A DNA stretch of 64,000 bases from JALZVT01 sp964634815 (GCA_964634815.1 CAZWMD010000013.1:32467-96466); one strand, 5' to 3'. Counted from the first letter of the stretch, positions 8,140 to 17,538 are shown. The notes: generated from the letters alone by a model not told the origin. Numbers and translations are program-made.

Positions 8140-9396
8140 TTGGACGCTGATCTGATTCAAACAAACTACGCCATAGACACCTTTTACTTCCTGGTAATGG
8201 GGGCGTTGGTGATGTTCATGGCACCGGGCTTTGCAATGCTCGAAGCAGGACTTGTACGCACAAAAAACACAACAGAAATTCTTACCAAGAACGTCGCTCT
8301 TTTTGCGATCGCCTGCATCATGTATCTGGTTGTCGGCTACGACCTGATGTACGGCAACGTGACAGCGGGTTCTTTACTACCCAGCCTCGGGTTTGGCCTG
8401 GGCGGACCGGACCACGCCGTAGACGCGGTAACTGCAGGAGGCGATGACGCCCCCTACTACTCCGCGCGCTCCGACTACTTCTTCCAGGTAGTGTTTGTCG
8501 CAACGGCAATGTCCATTGTGTCCGGTGCCGTCGCTGAGCGAATGAAACTCTGGGCGTTCCTTGGGTTTGCCGTTGTCATGACCGGAGTTATCTATCCCAT
8601 TCAAGGCATGTGGAGCTGGGGTGGCGGTTTCCTTTCTGAAGCAGGCTACAGCGATTACGCGGGTTCCGGCATTGTGCACATGTGTGGCGCAGCTGCAGCA
8701 CTCGCGGCCGTGCTCGTACTGGGCCCACGCAAGGGTAAGTACGGTCCCAACGGTGAGGTCAATCCAATGCCTGGCGCCAACATGCCTTTGGCTGCCCTTG
8801 GTATGTTCATACTCTGGTTCGGCTGGTTTGGCTTCAACGGTGGATCAGAACTCAAGCTTGCTGCCGTCGACTCCGCCAACAACGTGGCTCAGGTTTTTGT
8901 TAACACCAATATCGCCGCCTGCGGTGGCCTGGTTGGTGCGCTGCTGCTTTCACAACTCTTGTTCGGCAAGGCAGATCTCACCATGGCTTTGAACGGCGCC
9001 TTGGCTGGTCTGGTTTCCATCACAGCCGACCCCGCCAGCCCAACCGCCTTTACCGCGCTGTTTATCGGGATCGGTGGCGGCCTGCTGGTTGTTGGATCCA
9101 TTGTGTTGCTCGATAAGCTAAAGCTTGACGATCCGGTTGGTGCCATCTCAGTCCATGGTACCTGCGGCATCTACGGGGTACTCGCCGTGTTGATCACCAA
9201 CTCCGACGCTACCCTGGGTGGCCAGCTCACAGGTCTCGGACTCATCTTTGCCTGGACCTTTGGTGTGAGCCTGGTGGTCTGGTTCATTCTGAAAGCTGTC
9301 ATGGGAATCCGCCTGTCTGAAGAGGACGAATTCAGTGGTGCAGATATCGCGGAGTGCGGTATCGAAGCCTATCCTGAGTTCAAGAGTGCGGCCTGA
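8140..9396 (+). CDS. amtB: ammonium transporter
   Basis: A 418-residue Amt/Mep/Rh channel-type ammonium transporter of the inner membrane with about 11 helices. MFMAPGFAMLEAGLVR is the typical first-helix signature. The two pore histidines lie in GIVHMCGAAAAL (about residue 180) and ISVHGTCGIYG (about residue 340). The cytoplasmic tail has the conserved SEEDEF...DIAECGIEAY pattern used for GlnK docking. The start is TTG 8140, preceded by a purine-rich GAGAGAG. No ATG lies at the expected N-terminus. Confidence 0.95.
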   Translation: MDADLIQTNYAIDTFYFLVMGALVMFMAPGFAMLEAGLVRTKNTTEILTKNVALFAIACIMYLVVGYDLMYGNVTAGSLLPSLGFGLGGPDHAVDAVTAGGDDAPYYSARSDYFFQVVFVATAMSIVSGAVAERMKLWAFLGFAVVMTGVIYPIQGMWSWGGGFLSEAGYSDYAGSGIVHMCGAAAALAAVLVLGPRKGKYGPNGEVNPMPGANMPLAALGMFILWFGWFGFNGGSELKLAAVDSANNVAQVFVNTNIAACGGLVGALLLSQLLFGKADLTMALNGALAGLVSITADPASPTAFTALFIGIGGGLLVVGSIVLLDKLKLDDPVGAISVHGTCGIYGVLAVLITNSDATLGGQLTGLGLIFAWTFGVSLVVWFILKAVMGIRLSEEDEFSGADIAECGIEAYPEFKSAA

Positions 9397-9441
9397 CAAA
9401 CCCCTGCCTCCCCAGCGCATGTAACTGCTGAGAGGTTTTCC

Positions 9442-9474
9442 AGCCCCGTCGATCCGTCGACGGGGCTTTTTTTT
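9442..9474 (+). terminator. Rho-independent terminator after amtB
   Basis: An 11-bp perfect stem (AGCCCCGTCGA / TCGACGGGGCT) with a 4-nt loop is followed by eight T residues. It lies 46 nt after the amtB stop and closes the glnK-amtB unit. Confidence 0.9.
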
Positions 9475-9557
9475 GCCCACCCCAAAGGTAATACTGTTAG
9501 CTCGCGTCGCTACTAATGGCCGACGCGGCATCCGGACAGCACTGCGGGAACCCATAA

Positions 9558-11270
9558 ATGTCGACACCTGGACCATCTTTACGCACCCGTACTCTTTTAC
9601 TTGCACTCACTCTCAGCGTTACCCTGGTCACAGGTTGCAGCGATACAACCAGAGACAACACCGGACAGGCAGCAGCAGCCGATGCCAGCGCGCTTGCGAA
9701 CTGGCGCCAGCCTCTTTTCGAAGGGCTCGGCGATGTTGCTCTTCCGATCAGTACCAATTCAACCGCAGCCCGAAACTACTTCAATCAGGGACTGGCTCTC
9801 GCCTACGCCTTTAACCACGCGGCTGCGGACTTTGCGTTTACTGAGGCCACGGTCTACGACCCCGACTGTGCTATGTGCTACTGGGGTAGCGCACTGGTTC
9901 TGGGACCCAATGTGAATGCAAATATGGATGCGGCAAATGCCGGGCGCGCTTTTGTGCTCAGCCAACGCGCCAAGGGACTGGCCAAAGATGCACAGCCCTG
10001 GGAGAAAGATCTGATCGATGCACTGAGTAAACGCTATCTGCCAGAAGAGCCGGAAGATCGCAGCGAACTCGACAACGCCTACGCGCAGGCCATGCAAAAG
10101 GTTGCAAAGACCTACCCCGGCAACACCGACATTGTCGCGCTTTATGCCGAATCACTAATGGATCAACACCCATGGGACTTCTGGGATGAAGATGGTAAGG
10201 CTCGACCCTGGACAGCAGAAATAAAGAACACCCTCGAATGGGCGCTGACTGACAAGTCAGATCATATTGGTGCGATTCACCTGTACATCCACGCCATGGA
10301 ACAGTCCAACACGCCCGAGCTCGCTGAACCTTACGCAGACAAGCTTGCAGATCTGGCGCCCACCGCCGGGCATCTTGTGCACATGCCAGCACACATTTAC
10401 ATGCGAGTTGGTCGCTATCACGACGCCACACTCAACAATATGCGCGCCACCGTAGCCGATAACGAATTCATTGCAGCCTGCCGATCTAACAGTCCAATCT
10501 ACCTGGCTGGCTATATCCCGCATAACTGGCACTTTGGATGGGTGACTGCGGCCATAGAAGGCTGGAAGTCCAAAGCCTACGAGCTGGCTGAAGGAACCGC
10601 AGGTCGCCTTACGCCTGAGCTTTTGCGCGCACCAGGAATGGCTGTTGCGCAACACTTCTACATGCAACCTATGTTTGCCAAGGTCAGATTCTCCGACTGG
10701 CAGGGAATTCTGGGTACCACAAAACCAGACGAAGACCTGCACTACGCCAACGCAATATGGCATTACGGTCGTGGCCAGGCCTTTGTCGGTTTGGGGCTGC
10801 TCGACGAGGCCGAAAAAGAACTGAAGAAACTCGCAACGATCGCAGACAGCACAGACATAAAGGCTATGAACTTCTTCAACAGAGAAGGCGCTCCAGCACT
10901 GACAGCCATCGCACAAAAAGTACTCAGCGGTGAACTCCAGGCCGCACGGGGCGATACAACAGCCGCTATCAAAACACTCTCGCAAGCCGTCACAATGGAA
11001 GACGCTCTCCCCTACACCGAACCTCCCGAATGGTTTTTCCCGGCGCGCCATTCCCTGGGCGAGCTACAAATCGCCACAGGCGATTTAGCGGGTGCTGAAG
11101 CAACCTACCTTGAAGATCTGCGACTCATGCCAGAAAACGGTTGGGCTCTGCGCGGACTTGCAAATGTGCTGACGGCACAGGGCAAGACGCCAGAAGCCGC
11201 AGAGGTTGCCCAACGCTTCAATAAAGCCTGGCAACATGCAGAGATAGAGATCACCGGGTCGCGAATCTAA
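9558..11270 (+). CDS. TPR-repeat lipoprotein of unknown function
   Basis: A 570-residue predicted lipoprotein. Residues 1-27 form a signal peptide ending in a lipobox (VTLVTGCS), so the protein is probably membrane-anchored and periplasmic. The mature part is helical with tetratricopeptide-like repeats: ARNYFNQGLALAYAFNHAAA near residue 70, a Cys pair CAMCYWGSALVLG near 100, and classical TPR spacing at the end (LGELQIATGDLAGAEATYLE, GLANVLTAQGKTPEAAEVA). Histidine-rich stretches (HLVHMPAHIYMRVGRYHDA) are conserved-looking, but I know no enzyme activity for them. It follows the amtB terminator, so it has its own promoter. Confidence 0.75.
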   Translation: MSTPGPSLRTRTLLLALTLSVTLVTGCSDTTRDNTGQAAAADASALANWRQPLFEGLGDVALPISTNSTAARNYFNQGLALAYAFNHAAADFAFTEATVYDPDCAMCYWGSALVLGPNVNANMDAANAGRAFVLSQRAKGLAKDAQPWEKDLIDALSKRYLPEEPEDRSELDNAYAQAMQKVAKTYPGNTDIVALYAESLMDQHPWDFWDEDGKARPWTAEIKNTLEWALTDKSDHIGAIHLYIHAMEQSNTPELAEPYADKLADLAPTAGHLVHMPAHIYMRVGRYHDATLNNMRATVADNEFIAACRSNSPIYLAGYIPHNWHFGWVTAAIEGWKSKAYELAEGTAGRLTPELLRAPGMAVAQHFYMQPMFAKVRFSDWQGILGTTKPDEDLHYANAIWHYGRGQAFVGLGLLDEAEKELKKLATIADSTDIKAMNFFNREGAPALTAIAQKVLSGELQAARGDTTAAIKTLSQAVTMEDALPYTEPPEWFFPARHSLGELQIATGDLAGAEATYLEDLRLMPENGWALRGLANVLTAQGKTPEAAEVAQRFNKAWQHAEIEITGSRI

Positions 11271-11296
11271 CGACGTCGCCAGGAGTACAACGGGCT

Positions 11297-12532
11297 GTGG
11301 ATCGCAAAGAGACCAAAGGTGAAACAAAGACTGATAGACAATTTCGTTTAGAGACTCGTGACTGGCTCGCGGCCAACTGCCCGCAAGAGATGCGGACACC
11401 AATGCCACAAAACGAGGCCATACACGGTGGATCTCGCGAGACAGCAAACAACCCTGTTTCTTATCAGTGGCTTCGGGCCATGGCGAGTCGAGGATGGACC
11501 GCTCCGCATTGGCCGTCGGAATATGGCGGCGGTGGTTTGAATCAAAGTCAGTTCCAGATCCTGATCGATGAAATGAAGCACCTTGGCGCCCGTCCGCCGT
11601 TACTCGGAATGGGGCTGACCATGATCGGTCCAACACTTTTGGAATACGGCACGCAAGCGCAGAAGCAAAAACATCTGCCCGCCATAATCCGCGGCGAAAC
11701 TCGTTGGTGTCAGGGTTACAGCGAGCCGGGTGCGGGCTCTGATCTTGCCAATCTGGCAACACGGGCGGAAGATCGAGGCGACCACTATCTGGTCAATGGC
11801 AGCAAGATCTGGACATCAGGCGCTCATCACGCCGATTGGATGTTTGCGCTGGTGCGAACAGATCCCAGCACCCAGAACAAACCAACTCGCCAAAAGGGCA
11901 TCAGTTTTCTTCTGATCGATATGACCTCAGCTGGTGTAGATGCTCACCCCATCAGACTGATCGATGGTAATTCACACTTCTGTCAGACGTTTCTCACCAA
12001 CGTCGAAGTAGAGAAGGCTAATCTGGTTGGCGAGGTAAATAAGGGTTGGACTGTTGGCAAACGTCTGCTGCAGCACGAAAGATCAGGTTTGGATCAGCTA
12101 CTCGGTACCGGTGTGGATCGCACGCGTCCCGCTACTCCCTTGGCTGTTATGGCAAAGCAATCGCTTGGCGAAACCAGGGATGGCAAGATTGATGATGCGG
12201 AGATTCGCAACAAGATAATCAACCAAAACCTCGAAGAACGTTGTTTCGCCTTGACCCAGAAACGGGCAGTGGAAGAATCTGCAGCCAATACACCAGGGGC
12301 AGCGACCTCAATATTCAAACTTCGTTGGGCGCCAATGGTTCAGCAACAACTCGAACTGCAACTACTGCTACGCGGTACCCAGGGACTGGGTTGGGAGGGA
12401 GAGCATTTTGAAGAAGAAGCCTTAAGTAAAGGGCGCCTCTGGCTCGAATCAAAGGCGGCGTCTATTGCCGGCGGCAGCAACGAAGTACAGTGCAACATCA
12501 TTGCCAAGCACGTTCTTGGCCTGCCAGACTAG
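11297..12532 (+). CDS. acyl-CoA dehydrogenase family protein
   Basis: A 411-residue FAD enzyme that would introduce an alpha-beta double bond in an acyl-CoA thioester. It shows the ACAD pattern: WTAPHWPSEYGGGGL near residue 75, the flavin/substrate signature GYSEPGAGSDLA near 140, the helical C-terminal bundle, and GTQGLGWEG followed by AGGSNEVQCNIIAKHVLGLP at the end. The GTG start at 11297 follows AGGAG at 11281. The unusually polar, charged middle (residues 270-320) is typical of the ACADs found in sterol or long-chain catabolic clusters, but this does not fix the substrate. An LLM oxidoreductase follows 40 nt later. Confidence 0.88.
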   Translation: MDRKETKGETKTDRQFRLETRDWLAANCPQEMRTPMPQNEAIHGGSRETANNPVSYQWLRAMASRGWTAPHWPSEYGGGGLNQSQFQILIDEMKHLGARPPLLGMGLTMIGPTLLEYGTQAQKQKHLPAIIRGETRWCQGYSEPGAGSDLANLATRAEDRGDHYLVNGSKIWTSGAHHADWMFALVRTDPSTQNKPTRQKGISFLLIDMTSAGVDAHPIRLIDGNSHFCQTFLTNVEVEKANLVGEVNKGWTVGKRLLQHERSGLDQLLGTGVDRTRPATPLAVMAKQSLGETRDGKIDDAEIRNKIINQNLEERCFALTQKRAVEESAANTPGAATSIFKLRWAPMVQQQLELQLLLRGTQGLGWEGEHFEEEALSKGRLWLESKAASIAGGSNEVQCNIIAKHVLGLPD

Positions 12533-12572
12533 ATCGGCTACCCCTGGTTACCTCAACATCGGAGAGACTCGC

Positions 12573-13625
12573 ATGAAAACAGGCATTGGCATTGGCAGCG
12601 CTTACTACAACGGTGAAGACTGGGATCAGCTTGTCGACTATACGGTAGAGGCTGACAAGATGGGGGTCGACTACGTTTGGTCGGCAGAGGCCTGGGGTAT
12701 GGACGCCATTGTTCCCCTCGCCTACGTTGCCGCGCGAACAAAAAATATCAAACTTGGCACCGGCATACTGCAAATCTCCTCGCGTGTACCGTCAATGATC
12801 GCGATGACTGCACAAGCCTTATCAACCGTCTCTAACGATCGGTTTGTCTTGGGCCTGGGAGTATCGGGGCCCCAGGTTGTTGAAGGTCTACACGGCGCAG
12901 CTTTTGCACACCCCCTCGGGCGTCTGCGCGAGTGTCTACAGATAATCCGCAAGGGTTTGTCTGGCGAGCGCTTGAGTTTTGAAGGCAAACACTACCTGTT
13001 ACCTCGACCGGGCGGCGAAGGAAAACCCATCAAACTGTCACAGCCCCCGCGTCCCGAGCTACCCATTTATCTGGCAACCCTTGGTCCCAAGTCCATGGAA
13101 ATGACCGGCGAATTAGCCAACGGCTGGTTGGGAACGTCCTTCATTCCGGAGAACGCTGATGTGTTCCTGGAACCCCTGCACCGGGGACTAAAAAAGTCTG
13201 GCAGGGTGCTCTCCGACATAGATATACAGGTCGGAGGCAGCTTTGAGATTGGCGACAACGTCGAACAGATGATCGAAGCCCGACGACCGGCCATGGCGTT
13301 CACCCTGGGTGGCATGGGTTCAGCGAAAACCAATTTCTACAACGATGCCTTCAAACGCGCGGGCTATGAAGACGCGGCAATCGAGGTGCAGAATCTTTGG
13401 GTTAACGGCAAGAAAGATCAGGCAATACAGGCAGTGCCTGAAGAGATGGTGCTTAAAACGAGCCTGATTGGTACCGAAGAAATGGTACGTGAACGCCTGC
13501 GTGCGTATCGCGACGCTGGCGTGTCTACCCTGCGAGTCAGCACAGGTGGTAACGACTGGCGCGAACGAACCGATTCGCTGGCGGAGGCTATCGATCTGGT
13601 ACAGCGTGAATCCGCAAGCTGGTAG
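12573..13625 (+). CDS. LLM-class flavin-dependent oxidoreductase
   Basis: A 350-residue luciferase-like barrel enzyme. I chose ATG 12573 because GGAGAG lies 6 nt upstream and the fold begins there (MKTGIGIGSAYYNG). The open frame continues to 12465 inside the preceding gene. Markers are DYVWSAEAWGMD, LGTGILQISSR and FVLGLGVSGPQVVEGLHG near residue 95, then LPIYLATLGPKSMEM. This is the F420-dependent methylene-H4MPT-reductase-like subgroup, common next to acyl-CoA dehydrogenases. The substrate is unknown. It is probably co-transcribed with the dehydrogenase and converges on the SNF transporter gene. Confidence 0.87.
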   Translation: MKTGIGIGSAYYNGEDWDQLVDYTVEADKMGVDYVWSAEAWGMDAIVPLAYVAARTKNIKLGTGILQISSRVPSMIAMTAQALSTVSNDRFVLGLGVSGPQVVEGLHGAAFAHPLGRLRECLQIIRKGLSGERLSFEGKHYLLPRPGGEGKPIKLSQPPRPELPIYLATLGPKSMEMTGELANGWLGTSFIPENADVFLEPLHRGLKKSGRVLSDIDIQVGGSFEIGDNVEQMIEARRPAMAFTLGGMGSAKTNFYNDAFKRAGYEDAAIEVQNLWVNGKKDQAIQAVPEEMVLKTSLIGTEEMVRERLRAYRDAGVSTLRVSTGGNDWRERTDSLAEAIDLVQRESASW

Positions 13626-13646
13626 GCGCCTCAAGTCAGAGTCAAC

Positions 13647-15014
13647 TCAAGTTAAATTGAAATAGAAGACCATTGCCACAGCGGCTGGGGCAACCACACG
13701 CACAAGCCCCAGCCAAAGCCTGAACAACCCACCATCCCCAACACCCAATTCCTGAACCTGCATCTCGCGCGACAACCACCAGCCGGCAAACAGGGCATAA
13801 AGCACGCCGCCTAACGGCAACATAACGTTGGATACCAGATAATCGATCAAATCAAAGGGCGTTTTGGTTGCGAAGCTGTCAAAACCAGCCAGCAAATAGA
13901 GGTTTTCCCAGTGGGAAAACGACAGCACCGTAATGAGGCCTAACGCGGCCGCAACACCACCAATCACGCAGGCCGCCATACCACGAGTCACGCCCTCAAA
14001 CTCCACCGCCCGAGCCGTCGCGGTCTCAAGCATGGACAACGATGAGGTGAGTGCCGCCAAAAGCAGCATCAGAAAAAAGGCGGCGCCAACAAAGGAGCCA
14101 CCAGGCATCTGGCCAAAAGCGGTAGCAAGGGTAACAAACACAAGTCCAGGCCCTTCTCCTGGATCAAGATCAAAGGCAAACACCAGCGGAAAAATCACCA
14201 ATCCCGCAAGCAATGCCACAAGCGTATCGCCGGCAGAGATGGTAAGCGCGGAACGAAACAGGTTGACGTCTTTCGGCAGGTAAGCGGAATAGGTTAAAAC
14301 CGCGCCGACCCCTACATTCACAGAGAAGAACGCCTGACCAACAGCTGCTAATACAACCTTCGAATCAAGCTTGCTGAAATCTGGCCGGAACAGAAACTCC
14401 AAGGCCTGGGCAAAATTTGCAGTCAACGCACTATAAATGACCAGCCCGATGAGCATGACAAACAATGCGGGCATGACTATGGTAATCACACGCTCAAGGC
14501 CGGTTTTTATACCCTTGGCAACCACTATGATCGTAGCGCCCGTAAACAATACGTGCCAAAACGTCAGACTGCCGGGTGAATGGAGAAAGGCGCCAAACTG
14601 CTTAGCGGTTTGTTCGGGCTGCAATCCGGCAAGCTGCCCACTAAGGGTTTTCACTAAATAGGCGCCACTCCAGCCCGCAATCACGCTGTAGAAGCTAAGA
14701 ACCAGCAGCAGGGCAAAGAGCCCCATCCAGCCTACCAGCGACCATCTGGGGCTATGACCTTGCTGACTGGCAAGCAGCTTAAGTGCTTCTGGCGCACTCT
14801 TGCCAGCTCGGCGGCCAATGATCATTTCTGAAAGCATGATCGGAGTTGCAATCAGAACGATCGCCAAAATATAAATCAGAACAAAGGCACTGCCGCCGCT
14901 GCTACCCAGGGTATAGGGGAATTTCCAGATATTGCCGAGGCCAACAGCAGCGCCCACTGACGCCAAAATGAAGGCCAGTCGTCCAGACCAATATTCGGCA
15001 TTTTGTGCGGCCAT
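13647..15014 (-). CDS. sodium-dependent transporter, SNF/NSS family
   Basis: A 455-residue inner-membrane symporter of the neurotransmitter:sodium symporter family with about 11-12 helices. The first helix carries the family signature AAVGLGNIWKFPYTLGSSGG (residues 18-37), which forms the Na+ and substrate sites in LeuT. GWSGAYLVKTL lies near residue 110 and SVNVGVGAVLTYSAYLP near residue 235. The substrate is probably an amino acid or another small amine, but cannot be assigned. It stands alone, and its start lies just after the porin terminator. Confidence 0.9.
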   Translation of the reverse strand: MAAQNAEYWSGRLAFILASVGAAVGLGNIWKFPYTLGSSGGSAFVLIYILAIVLIATPIMLSEMIIGRRAGKSAPEALKLLASQQGHSPRWSLVGWMGLFALLLVLSFYSVIAGWSGAYLVKTLSGQLAGLQPEQTAKQFGAFLHSPGSLTFWHVLFTGATIIVVAKGIKTGLERVITIVMPALFVMLIGLVIYSALTANFAQALEFLFRPDFSKLDSKVVLAAVGQAFFSVNVGVGAVLTYSAYLPKDVNLFRSALTISAGDTLVALLAGLVIFPLVFAFDLDPGEGPGLVFVTLATAFGQMPGGSFVGAAFFLMLLLAALTSSLSMLETATARAVEFEGVTRGMAACVIGGVAAALGLITVLSFSHWENLYLLAGFDSFATKTPFDLIDYLVSNVMLPLGGVLYALFAGWWLSREMQVQELGVGDGGLFRLWLGLVRVVAPAAVAMVFYFNLT

Positions 15015-15105
15015 ATCTCGCTCAACCCTTTAATGGGCTGCAATGGTGCACTGCGGATGGCCTTTCTAGCAAATCGGTGAACAGCGCGAAGTACATCCCC
15101 TGCGC

Positions 15106-15136
15106 AAAAAAAACGGCAGCGTTACGCTGCCGTTTT
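15106..15136 (-). terminator. Rho-independent terminator of the porin gene
   Basis: A perfect 12-bp stem (15110-15121 with 15125-15136, loop TTA) is followed on the minus strand by a run of eight T (15106-15113, partly within the stem). It lies 45 nt downstream of the TorF-like porin stop and 92 nt before the SNF gene start, so it separates the two units. Confidence 0.88.
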
Positions 15137-15180
15137 CTACAAGCTCAAACTTTCAGGGTTCGAACTTACACTTCTCTAAG

Positions 15181-15915
15181 TTACTTGCTCAGGCCAATCT
15201 CGTAGGTATAGCCAACGGTGAACTTAACTTCATCGTTGTCCAGACCATCAGGACCAGGATCATCAAGATCTGTGGTTGAGATCATGAAGCTAAAGCCAGC
15301 TTTTGCGATCGAGACATTGAAATCAAAGTAGTTGCCGGGCACGCCATTGAACGCCTCGTTAAAGTCGCCGTCATGCCAGCCCACATGGAAGCCAACATCA
15401 ACGTCAGCACCCACTGTGATGCCGTAATCTGCGTAGACATAAATCGCCTCGCCGAAACCAAAGTCTTGACCCGGCGCTTCGTCGGCTTCCGTGTTAGCAA
15501 GCAAGTTCAATCCAAGGGTAAAGCCCTGCACGCTTACAGAGCCATAGATCTCACCGAAGTCAAAATCTGCCTCATCGTCGTAGTTGTAGTAGAGGTAGCC
15601 TACGTCATAGGAGAACTCACCAACCTCACCGCCGTATCCAGCGTAGATATCATGCTCGTAAGAGAAGTCATCCGCCGGCGCGTAACTTACGTTGGACGCC
15701 CAGGTGCCTATATAAAAGCCATTGTCCGCCGCAAAATCTATGCCTCCAGACACTGCCGCTTCGTTTTGGCTCTGGGTAAGGCCGCGCCAAATGTAGTTAC
15801 TCTGTGCACTCACATTCGCGGTCCACTCGTTTGCGTGGGCTGACGAGGCGCCTAGCGCTGCGCTACCGAGAGTGGCAATTCCTGCTGCAAGACAAGTTAC
15901 TTTTAAGAAATTCAT
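15181..15915 (-). CDS. TorF-family putative outer-membrane porin
   Basis: A 244-residue beta-barrel protein. A signal peptide covers about residues 1-28, cut after SSAHA. The mature part shows alternating aromatic/acidic strands typical of the TIGR02001/TorF group (SNYIWRGLTQSQNEAAVSGG, GFYIGTWASNVSY, YDVGYLYYNYDDE) and ends in a strand (FTVGYTYEIGL). The many Asp/Glu loops suggest Ca2+ or cation association, as in marine porins. It is monocistronic, with its own terminator. The leader contains three direct repeats described separately. Confidence 0.88.
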   Translation of the reverse strand: MNFLKVTCLAAGIATLGSAALGASSAHANEWTANVSAQSNYIWRGLTQSQNEAAVSGGIDFAADNGFYIGTWASNVSYAPADDFSYEHDIYAGYGGEVGEFSYDVGYLYYNYDDEADFDFGEIYGSVSVQGFTLGLNLLANTEADEAPGQDFGFGEAIYVYADYGITVGADVDVGFHVGWHDGDFNEAFNGVPGNYFDFNVSIAKAGFSFMISTTDLDDPGPDGLDNDEVKFTVGYTYEIGLSK

Positions 15916-15944
15916 TGAGATCCCCGATTCCGATATTCTTCGGT

Positions 15945-15980
15945 ACTGATTTAGAAAACTGATTTAAAGGTACTGATTTA
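15945..15980 (-). promoter_or_regulatory. three direct repeats in the porin leader
   Basis: ACTGATTTA occurs three times on the plus strand, at 15945-15953, 15958-15966 and 15972-15980 (TAAATCAGT on the porin strand). Spacing is 13 and 14 nt, ending 30 nt before the porin start codon. Regular spacing near one helical turn suggests either a regulator array or a slippage duplication. Confidence 0.45.
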
Positions 15981-16218
15981 ATGTCGCTAATAATTCTCAG
16001 TGGCAGAGCAATCCTGCTGCAGACGCACTGAGAACCCCTGGCACTCCGAGAAAAGCAATTTCCGGGCCAAGAAAAAACCAACCCGAAAAACTGCATAAAG
16101 TGCAGGTCCGAGACCCTGCGCACACCAGGCCAACCCTCTAACAGCACCACCTTGGTGCGAAAATCAGGGGCTGGTGCGCCACACGCACTGCAAAAGCGCT
16201 TGTTCTTGAAGACTAGTA

Positions 16219-16309
16219 CAAGATTTGAGAAAAAAATCTTGCAACCCGCAGGGTTCGAAGTAATATCTGCAAATTATCGCAGGTATGCATGCATGCAGAA
16301 ATGCATGCG
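16219..16309 (+). promoter_or_regulatory. inverted repeats and ATGC tract upstream of the ArsR gene
   Basis: The 458-nt gap between the porin and the ArsR gene holds several symmetric elements. CAAGATTT/AAATCTTG is at 16219-16241 with a 7-nt loop. AACCC-gca-GGGTT is at 16244-16256. An alternating ATGCATGCATGCA tract is at 16285-16297, repeated as ATGCATGCG at 16301-16309. The last lies 65-90 nt before the ArsR start. ArsR-type regulators bind 12-2-12-like palindromes near their own promoters, so these are the operator candidates. I see no gene in the rest of the gap. Confidence 0.45.
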
Positions 16310-16373
16310 TGTGAAACTAGCGTGAAGCCAATGCCGGTTAACCGAATACTGGGAACAAAACGGACCTACTAGC

Positions 16374-16748
16374 GTGCCATCAAGAATTGTTGTTGCTAAA
16401 GAGCTTGCTGAAGTATTCAAGGTGATCGCCCACCCTGATCGCATTCGACTGATCGAGGAGCTCACTCAGGGTGAGATAGACGTCAATGGGCTGGCGGAAC
16501 GCCTTGGTTTGAGCGGACCAAGGGTATCGCAGCATCTGAATCAACTCAGAGTGCATCGCCTGGTGAGCGAACGCCGGGACGGACGCCGCCACTTTTACTC
16601 TCTGCCACAACCTGAAATCGCAGAATGGATTCTCAATGCTCTGGATTTTGTAGAGGGTCGCGGAACCACCATCCCCAAGGCAAAACTCAATACCGTACGC
16701 CGTATGTGGGGCCAGGGCGAGGGCGCAAATGATCAGTCTGCAGGATGA
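16374..16748 (+). CDS. ArsR/SmtB-family transcriptional regulator, cysteine-free
   Basis: A 124-residue winged-helix DNA-binding protein, probably a dimer. The recognition helix region is VNGLAERLGLSGPRVSQHLN (about residues 38-57), and the wing is LVSERRDGRRHFYSL. It has no cysteine at all, so the thiol-based metal or sulfide sensing of ArsR, SmtB or BigR is excluded. A ligand such as a metabolite or redox-neutral signal is more likely. It begins with GTG 16374 and precedes carbonic anhydrase and SulP genes on the same strand, so it probably controls them and itself. Confidence 0.9.
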   Translation: MPSRIVVAKELAEVFKVIAHPDRIRLIEELTQGEIDVNGLAERLGLSGPRVSQHLNQLRVHRLVSERRDGRRHFYSLPQPEIAEWILNALDFVEGRGTTIPKAKLNTVRRMWGQGEGANDQSAG

Positions 16749-16850
16749 AATAGCTGCCCAGTTGGAAGTCGCACAAAATAATACTGAATTGAATTGAACT
16801 GAATCCCTCTCAACCTTTCTTACTAAATCGTTTTCATCAAGGAGACCTAG

Positions 16851-17516
16851 ATGCCAAAGTTTGCCGCAGGAGTTGTTAAATTCCAGTCCGAAGTGTTCCC
16901 GGCAAAGAAGGAACTGTTTAAAGAACTGAGCCAGGGCCAATCGCCCGAAGCGCTCTTTATTACCTGCTCAGATTCCAGAATCGAGACGGCGATGATCACC
17001 CAGACCGGTCCGGGCGAGCTGTTCTTATGCCGAAACGCCGGCAACATTGTGCCGCCACATACTGGCCATACCGGCGGTATGACCGCATCCATCGAGTTTG
17101 CGGTCGCGGCCCTGAACGTGCCTCACATCGTGGTCTGTGGACATACAGAGTGTGGCGCGATGAAAGGTGCGATGAACCCGGCCGGCCTGGATAGCTTGCC
17201 CCACGTCAGAGAATGGCTGGGTTACTCCAAGGCTGCAGTTGATGTGGTCAATGAGCTGGGCAAAGACGCGGACGACGCTACGAGAATGAAGATGCTTCTC
17301 GAACAGAACGTCATCCTGCAGCTAGCGCACCTGCGAACCCACCCAACGGTGGCTGTGCGTTTGGCCAAAGGCGACCTGCAGCTCCACGGCTGGGTTTACG
17401 ATATCGAAAGTGGCGATGTGCAGGCCTACAATGAGGACACAAACGACTTCGAGACCGTCGCTGATCGCTACGCCGCTGAAGTTGCCAAACAAGCAACTGG
17501 TGACTGCAGCGCCTAG
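16851..17516 (+). CDS. beta-class carbonic anhydrase
   Basis: A 221-residue zinc enzyme interconverting CO2 and bicarbonate in the cytosol. The zinc ligands are visible: Cys39 and Asp41 in TCSDSRIE, then His98 and Cys101 in CGHTECGAMKG. The GNIVPPHTGHTGGM region is also conserved. AAGGAGA lies just upstream of the ATG. It is followed 70 nt later by a SulP transporter, forming a bicarbonate uptake and equilibration pair. Confidence 0.95.
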   Translation: MPKFAAGVVKFQSEVFPAKKELFKELSQGQSPEALFITCSDSRIETAMITQTGPGELFLCRNAGNIVPPHTGHTGGMTASIEFAVAALNVPHIVVCGHTECGAMKGAMNPAGLDSLPHVREWLGYSKAAVDVVNELGKDADDATRMKMLLEQNVILQLAHLRTHPTVAVRLAKGDLQLHGWVYDIESGDVQAYNEDTNDFETVADRYAAEVAKQATGDCSA

Positions 17517-17538
17517 CCTGCTCCTAACGCGGCCCAAT

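Noticed and set aside
10257..11051. Minus-strand open frame of 264 codons opposite the TPR lipoprotein
   Set aside because: Antisense shadow of a gene with signal peptide and TPR repeats; no recognisable motif.
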